Assembly (NCBI RefSeq): GCF_024713945.1 | Contig: NC_134681.1 | Location: 3,945,501-4,009,500 of the forward strand | DNA from: Dermatophagoides farinae | Lineage: Eukaryota; Arthropoda; Arachnida; Sarcoptiformes; Pyroglyphidae | Direction: 5' to 3' | DNA: 64,000 nt | In this document: one piece after another, positions 60,422 through 64,000 of the stretch | Position numbering within the stretch: position 1 is the first letter of the stretch | How the letters are laid out: the number at the start of each line of letters is the position of its first letter | Notes under the pieces: model-generated | Database searches by the model: none | What the model was told of the DNA's origin: nothing | Seen by the model: only the letters and a program-made list of their open reading frames with translations | Program-made: the position numbers and the translations under genes

Positions 60422-60491
<70 letters not shown>
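60422..60491. repeat. (TC)35 microsatellite, 70 bp
   Basis: Second-longest dinucleotide tract in the window, the complement of the GA tract at 3088. Pure pyrimidine strand and mirror symmetric, hence triplex-capable. A shorter TC run follows at 60604-60620. Confidence 0.97.
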
Positions 60492-60494
<3 letters not shown>

Positions 60495-60845
60495 CATATG
60501 GACAGTGACAGAGAGAGAGAATGAGAATGAAATACCGACAAAACATCCATAAAAAATAACTATCAAGTAATTCTAATCGACCAATCACAATATTGATTCT
60601 CATTCTCTCTCTCTCTCTCTTTTTTTTACTGTGTTGTTTGATCTTGATTTTATTTTTATTTTTATTTTTTTTCTCCATCTTCATTTTCATCATCGTCATC
60701 GTCATCGTCATCATCATCATCATCTTGATCTTGATCTTCATGTTGTTGTTGTAAGGAAATAATTTACTTTTACCATCTGGAATGTTGTTAAGAAGGAAAA
60801 ATTTTTTCTTCTTTTTCTTTTTCTTTTTCTGTTTTTTTTTATTTA

Positions 60846-60975
60846 TTACACATCAATGAATGAACAATAAATATAAGGATGTCGTTTTTTTGTTGTTGTT
60901 GTTGTTGTTACTGTTGTTGTTGGTGAATCGATTTTTATGCTGCGCAAGCTCACAACTGATTTAGCAGCATAAAAG
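60846..60975 (-). CDS. Candidate last coding exon, Thr-rich, basic end
   Basis: Minus strand: a CTG/TTG-rich pyrimidine tract and CTTTCAAG, one base, then 42 open codons and TAA: FYAAKSVVSLRSIKIDS, PTTTV with a Thr run, then KKRHPYIYCSFIDV. First part and end are not repeat-derived and use coding-like codons (GCT, AGC, CGC, ATC, GAT). The stop overlaps a minus-strand AATAAA (60847-60842). The acceptor ends AAG, which is less usual. A perfect 11-bp hairpin lies inside. No family recognised. Confidence 0.22.
60933..60974. other. Hairpin, 11-bp perfect arms
   Basis: TTTTATGCTGC at 60933-60943 pairs with GCAGCATAAAA at 60964-60974; loop of 20 bases. The arms are non-repetitive. It lies within the minus-strand exon candidate 60846-60975, at its start, so in RNA it could sequester the acceptor side. 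Confidence 0.72.
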
Positions 60976-61060
60976 CTTGAAAGATTGAAACAGCAGCAGC
61001 AGCAGCAACAACAATAATAACAACAACAACAAGAAATCAAATCAAAGATAATAGATCAAA

Positions 61061-61092
61061 GATCATTTCATATCTGATCGTTTGAAATGATC
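61061..61092. other. Hairpin, 10-bp perfect arms
   Basis: GATCATTTCA at 61061-61070 and TGAAATGATC at 61083-61092, 12-base loop. A third non-repetitive hairpin in 1.5 kb, with those at 59640 and 60933. Confidence 0.7.
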
Positions 61093-61140
61093 GTATCGTA
61101 TCCGATTCGATTGAATCTTTTTTCTTTATTTTTTTTGTAG

Positions 61141-61181
61141 ACTAGAAAATCCATTCATAGACGAATGAAATGGATTGAATG
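61141..61181 (+). other. Short exon candidate
   Basis: CTTTATTTTTTTTGTAG acceptor, 41 nt, GAATG|GTAGTG donor. The open frame reads TRKSIHRRMKWIE, short, basic and non-repetitive. Donor is moderate. Next to a small signal-like ORF at 61269. Confidence 0.13.
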
Positions 61182-61268
61182 GTAGTGTGTGTGTGTATGT
61201 TTGTGATTGAGATGAAATGATTTCGTAGAATTGAAATAGCCAATAAAATCATTGAATCAAGAATTGAA

Positions 61269-61355
61269 ATGAAAATGTTTCGATTTTTTTTTTGCCTTTT
61301 GTCTCTTATTGTTATTGGCTGCCTGATTTTGTCTTTTTTTTTGCCAAATGAATGA
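61269..61355 (+). CDS. Hypothetical 28-aa ORF resembling a signal peptide
   Basis: ATG at 61269: MKMFRFFFCLLSLIVIGCLI followed by LSFFLPNE and TGA. Basic head and long hydrophobic core look like a leader peptide or a tiny membrane peptide, but no downstream donor extends it, and Phe/Leu coding follows from T-richness. Confidence 0.1.
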   Translation: MKMFRFFFCLLSLIVIGCLILSFFLPNE

Positions 61356-61784
61356 AAAACTGAATGAATATCTAATAGAATCCAATCCAGTGTTCAGATA
61401 ATTAAATGTTTTTTTTTCTCTTTGTTCTTGAACGATATTATTCGGTCAGTTACATATGGACGACGTATCTTTTTTTATCCTTTAACTTGATCTTCTCATT
61501 GAAATGATCAGATTAAGAAAAAATTTGTATATTTCAAATCTATAATGAAATTGTACACACACATACATCGATAATTTCAATTAAAAAAAAATTTTTTTTC
61601 GTTTGTTTGTTTATTTGTTTATAAACCGGTAAAGTTTTGGTTTTATTTCTATACTGATCATTAAAAATATATGAATATTCGACCGCAGTAAGATTGACAT
61701 TTCAAATTGTTGAATAATCATCATCATCATCACCATCACACATGTGTATTGATCACATCTGATTGACCATCAACAAAAAAATGT

Positions 61785-61916
61785 TTAATCCGATTTTCTT
61801 TTTATATATATATTCCAGACATTAAGCTTTGATCTTTGAGGATCTTTGATGATGCTTATGATGGCCTCACACACACACAATAGAAAACGCAGTAATTTTT
61901 GTGTGTGTGTGTGAGT
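61785..61916 (-). other. Terminal-exon candidate
   Basis: Minus-strand frame open for about 43 codons to TAA at 61787-61785. After a CA/GT stretch, it reads CEAIISIIKDPQRSKLNVWN then IYIKRKSD. Codons such as GCC ATC ATA AGC ATC ATC and CTT AAT GTC look coding. No convincing acceptor: the GTGTGTGAG before it is poor. An amphipathic, charged peptide with no recognised family. Confidence 0.14.
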
Positions 61917-62008
61917 CAAATTGAATTAGAAAAAATAAATTCTTTTGCCATCATCATCATCGTCATCGTCATCATTGTCTGATTTCGATTGATTTGGACA
62001 TTTGAAAT

Positions 62009-62197
62009 ATGCTTGTGTATTGTGTACGTGAATTACGGATATGCATAAAACTCTGGGTTTTTTTTCAATTGAGTTGTCTACAGTTTTTTTTTTTTTTTTT
62101 GCTGACTAAAATGCCAATTGATCACAGCACAATCAGAAATCAGAATTTTATCTGCCCATGTGTCAATTTGATTGTTGCTGATTCACCTATCTATTAA
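62009..62197 (+). CDS. Hypothetical 62-aa ORF
   Basis: ATG at 62009. MLVYCVRELRICIKLWVFFQ, a Leu/Phe hydrophobic stretch from a T17 run, then a polar, Cys-containing C-terminus MPIDHSTIRNQNFICPCVNL and IVADSPIY with TAA. The C-terminal half is compositionally unlike translated repeat. An AATAAA lies 12 bases past the stop (62209-62214). A second ATG (MPIDHS) starts the non-repetitive half. Could be a small membrane or secreted protein. No family recognised. Confidence 0.22.
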   Translation: MLVYCVRELRICIKLWVFFQLSCLQFFFFFLLTKMPIDHSTIRNQNFICPCVNLIVADSPIY

Positions 62198-62269
62198 TAA
62201 TGATGAAAAATAAATTGTCCAAATCAAAAAGAATTGTCTTTTTTTTTGTTTTGTTTGATAATAAATAAG

Positions 62270-62538
62270 ATTGCCCATTGGCGTCTATTAGTAGTGGTGG
62301 TAGTGATCATCAAAAAGAATCAAAATCAAATAAACAAAAACATGACAACCATGATGATGATGATATGAGAATAAATATTGCTCCATCTTGTTTGTGTTTA
62401 CCTGAACATCCTATCCACAACAAATGGATGAATGAATGGATATGGTTTTTTTTTGTTTGCCAATTGAATTTAGGGCAACGAAAAGAAAAAAAAATTCCAT
62501 TTGTTGTTGTCATCAACGAATTTAATAATATACGATGA
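62270..62538 (+). CDS. Candidate coding exon, about 89 codons, no ATG at start
   Basis: Open from just after a TAA to TGA at 62536-62538. Reads CPLASISSGGSDHQKESKSN, KQKHDNH with four Asp, MRINIAPSCLCLPEHPIHNK, WMNEWIW, a short hydrophobic stretch, LGQRKEKKIPFVVVINEFNN. Amino-acid use is the most varied in the window and codons are of coding type (ATT AGT AGT GGT GGT AGT GAT CAT). The only acceptor is AATAAG at 62269 after a T-rich tract. The first ATG is at about residue 34. Minus-strand candidate 62402-62513 overlaps it; at most one is likely real. Confidence 0.25.
62402..62513 (-). other. First-exon candidate on the opposite strand
   Basis: ATG at 62513-62511 on the minus strand, 37 codons (MTTTNGIFFSFRCPKFNWQT, KKNHIHSFIHLLWIGCS) and one base, then GTTCAG|GTAAAC, a full-consensus donor at 62401. 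No partner exon in matching phase was found with confidence. It lies inside the plus-strand frame 62270-62538. Confidence 0.18.
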
Positions 62539-62966
62539 CATCATTGTCTCTCACTCACTCACTTGGTGATGATTTATTTTCATTCTGAAATCAGTAAATT
62601 GAAGATAGATAAATAAATAAATAAACAGTTAACCACAAATGATACACATAACAAAATGTGTTACAGAATCATAAAAGAATTTCGAAAAAAAAAATTTTTT
62701 TTTTTTCGTTGTTGATTTCTTCACATGAAAACAATGAGTGACATTTTTTTTCTGGCATTGTTTTTTTCTTTCCATTTGACTTTTTTTTTATTATTATTAA
62801 CATTACATTTCTGTTACTAGCCAGAGATTGTTATTTACAGTGGAAAGAAAAAATATATATTTCTGATTCATGTGTGTGTGTGTGACAATTTCATTATAAC
62901 AAAAGCTTTCATGTTTGTGTGCGTGTTTGAATTCGAATTCGAAATCTACAACGTTATAGAATAATA

Positions 62967-63182
62967 ATGTTTTTACCTAAAGTGCATGAGTGTGTGGCCA
63001 TGTTTGTTGCCAAATCAATCAACTCACAAAATGGCAACAACAACAGCTACAACAACAACACAAGAGTAGTAGGAAAAAAAATGGAATGGAAAGATTGTTA
63101 CAGAATGACGAAATTATCCAAGACGAAACAAAAAAAAAAAAAAAAAAAACATGAAACAACAACAAAAATTTGGTTTCAGTAA
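62967..63182 (+). CDS. Hypothetical 71-aa basic ORF
   Basis: ATG at 62967 with A at -3. MFLPKVHECVAMFVAKSINS, then QNGNNNSYNNNTRVVGKKME, WKDCYRMTKLSKTKQ, a Lys run, HETTTKIWFQ and TAA. Codons AAC, AGC, TAC, GGC and ATC predominate in the middle, as in real coding sequence of AT-rich animals, though a CAA repeat accounts for the Asn run. Basic overall; could be nuclear. On the minus strand the same place holds ATGGCC in ideal context followed by a TTTAG|GTAAAA donor, so the strand is open to question. Confidence 0.28.
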   Translation: MFLPKVHECVAMFVAKSINSQNGNNNSYNNNTRVVGKKMEWKDCYRMTKLSKTKQKKKKKKHETTTKIWFQ

Positions 63183-64000
63183 TGAATGGTTGTGTGTGTA
63201 TGAGTGAGAGAGAGAAAGAGAGTGACAGGACAAATCAAATCAAATATCATTATGATGATGATGATGATGATGATGAAAATGGTATTTTCATTTATTGAAT
63301 TTTCTTTCAAAGTGTCCAAATCAATTTGTTGACAACAACAACAACAACAACAACGACGACAACGACAACGAAAACCTATTTTATTAATATATAGAGCTAC
63401 TCGTATACTCGAAATTCAATGATGATAAATATTACAACGTCTTAAAACAAACACTTAACTTGACTATCACGATAACTAACTAACTAGTTGAGCTTAATAA
63501 CTAGAAATAACCGAATGTGAATGTGTATGTGTGTGTGTGTATGTGAAACAATGAAAATAGAAATGATTTGTCAGAAAAAGCCAGAAGCCATTTTTCGCCA
63601 TATTGTGAATAATCTATAACCCCTAAACACAGCCACACGCACACACCATTAACAAGTCATCACGTAATGTGGCACGATTACTGTTGTTGTTGTTGTTTGA
63701 TTCTTCACCAAAAAAAAAAAAAAAATGATCCATGAAAGAGATAAATAGAGCGCAACATCAACGAAAACAACAGGAAAAAAAATTTCTAGGCCTTTAAATT
63801 CCTATATTTCTCTTTGTTATTTCAAATTTTATTCTTTAACAATTCTTGTTCTTTCTTTCAAAACAAGCGAGAAGAAAACAACAACAACAACAACAAAATT
63901 TGCCATTTTTTTCTTGAAAAAAGAAAATATTCTCAAGAAGAATCTAGCCAACATTGCGTTTTTGCAACCAAATTGCTCCTAAACAAAACAAAACAAAAAA
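63183..64000. other. Gene-free right edge
   Basis: GA, GAT, CAA/CGA, CTAA and GT repeats and poly-A. A 22-codon ATG frame at 63551-63619 (MKIEMICQKKPEAIFRHIVN) is non-repetitive and coding-like, but it is very short and the minus strand is also open. The last 160 bases are poly-A/T mosaic with no sign of a gene. Confidence 0.7.

Larger units (their letters stand above)
59244..60845. other. Mostly gene-free stretch
   Basis: Begins with a 46-codon ATG frame at 59271 in good context (MLQMNCSNVIIMFVMIVHNI), which turns into a Val-Cys repeat and is weak. Then CAGA/CAGT tetranucleotides (59490-59519), TA-rich hairpin DNA (59640-59675), TATAG repeats near 59758-59779, GAT/ATC arrays and the long TC tract at 60422-60491. 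No supportable gene. Confidence 0.7.

Noticed and set aside
60219..60566. 115-codon minus frame through the TC35 tract
   Set aside because: Its centre is a translated dinucleotide repeat and the rest is hydrophobic T-rich translation; no ATG at its start.

Overview
The window looks like non-coding DNA (intergenic, or the inside of one or more very large introns) from an AT-rich animal genome. By eye it is roughly 70% A+T. It is saturated with short poly-A and poly-T runs and with a small vocabulary of microsatellites that recurs from end to end on both strands: GAT/ATC, CAA/TTG, CA/TG, GA/CT, AAC/AAAC and CATT. There is no bacterial architecture: no long ORFs, operons or ribosome binding sites. 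Stretches that look like eukaryotic GT-AG splice sites are common. The repeat vocabulary is what I would expect of an astigmatid mite such as a house-dust or scabies mite, but this is an impression and no sequence here proves the taxon.

I recognise no known protein family, transposon, rRNA, tRNA or CRISPR array. Most open frames of 60-150 codons are translated microsatellites (runs of D, H, M, S, Q, N, T-H or F) and many lack an ATG. What remains is a set of short islands whose translation is not low-complexity and which carry splice-like borders or an ATG in good context. I list the best as candidate exons or small ORFs, all at low confidence, because T-rich DNA produces acceptor-like motifs freely.

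Layout. 1-14 kb: almost pure repeat mosaic, including a 118-bp (GA)59 tract. 14-33 kb: repeat mosaic with isolated islands (a stop-containing exon at 14.0 kb, a long minus ORF at 16 kb, a relatively GC-rich island at 26.3 kb, minus-strand islands at 27.0 and 28.1 kb). 33-43 kb: an 84-nt phase-0 exon candidate (33.3 kb), two adjacent 119-aa ORFs (36 kb), a terminal-exon candidate after a (TC)n tract (39.7 kb), a signal-peptide-like first exon on plus (41.9 kb) and a minus exon with a strong donor (42.1 kb). 43-53 kb: a long perfect hairpin (44.8 kb), membrane-type ORFs and a hairpin/microexon coincidence (45.8-46.8 kb), then mosaic. 53-56 kb: three phase-compatible plus-strand pieces that could form one small membrane protein. 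57.6-63.6 kb: the densest coding-like region, with conflicting candidates on both strands, including a two-exon minus model with an 81-nt intron and a plus exon with an acceptor 20 nt ahead of a well-placed ATG.

If any genes are real, the most likely places are 57.6-59.3 kb, 62.0-63.2 kb, 55.2-56.0 kb and 36 kb. RNA-seq from the source species and comparison with a related genome would settle all of them at once.
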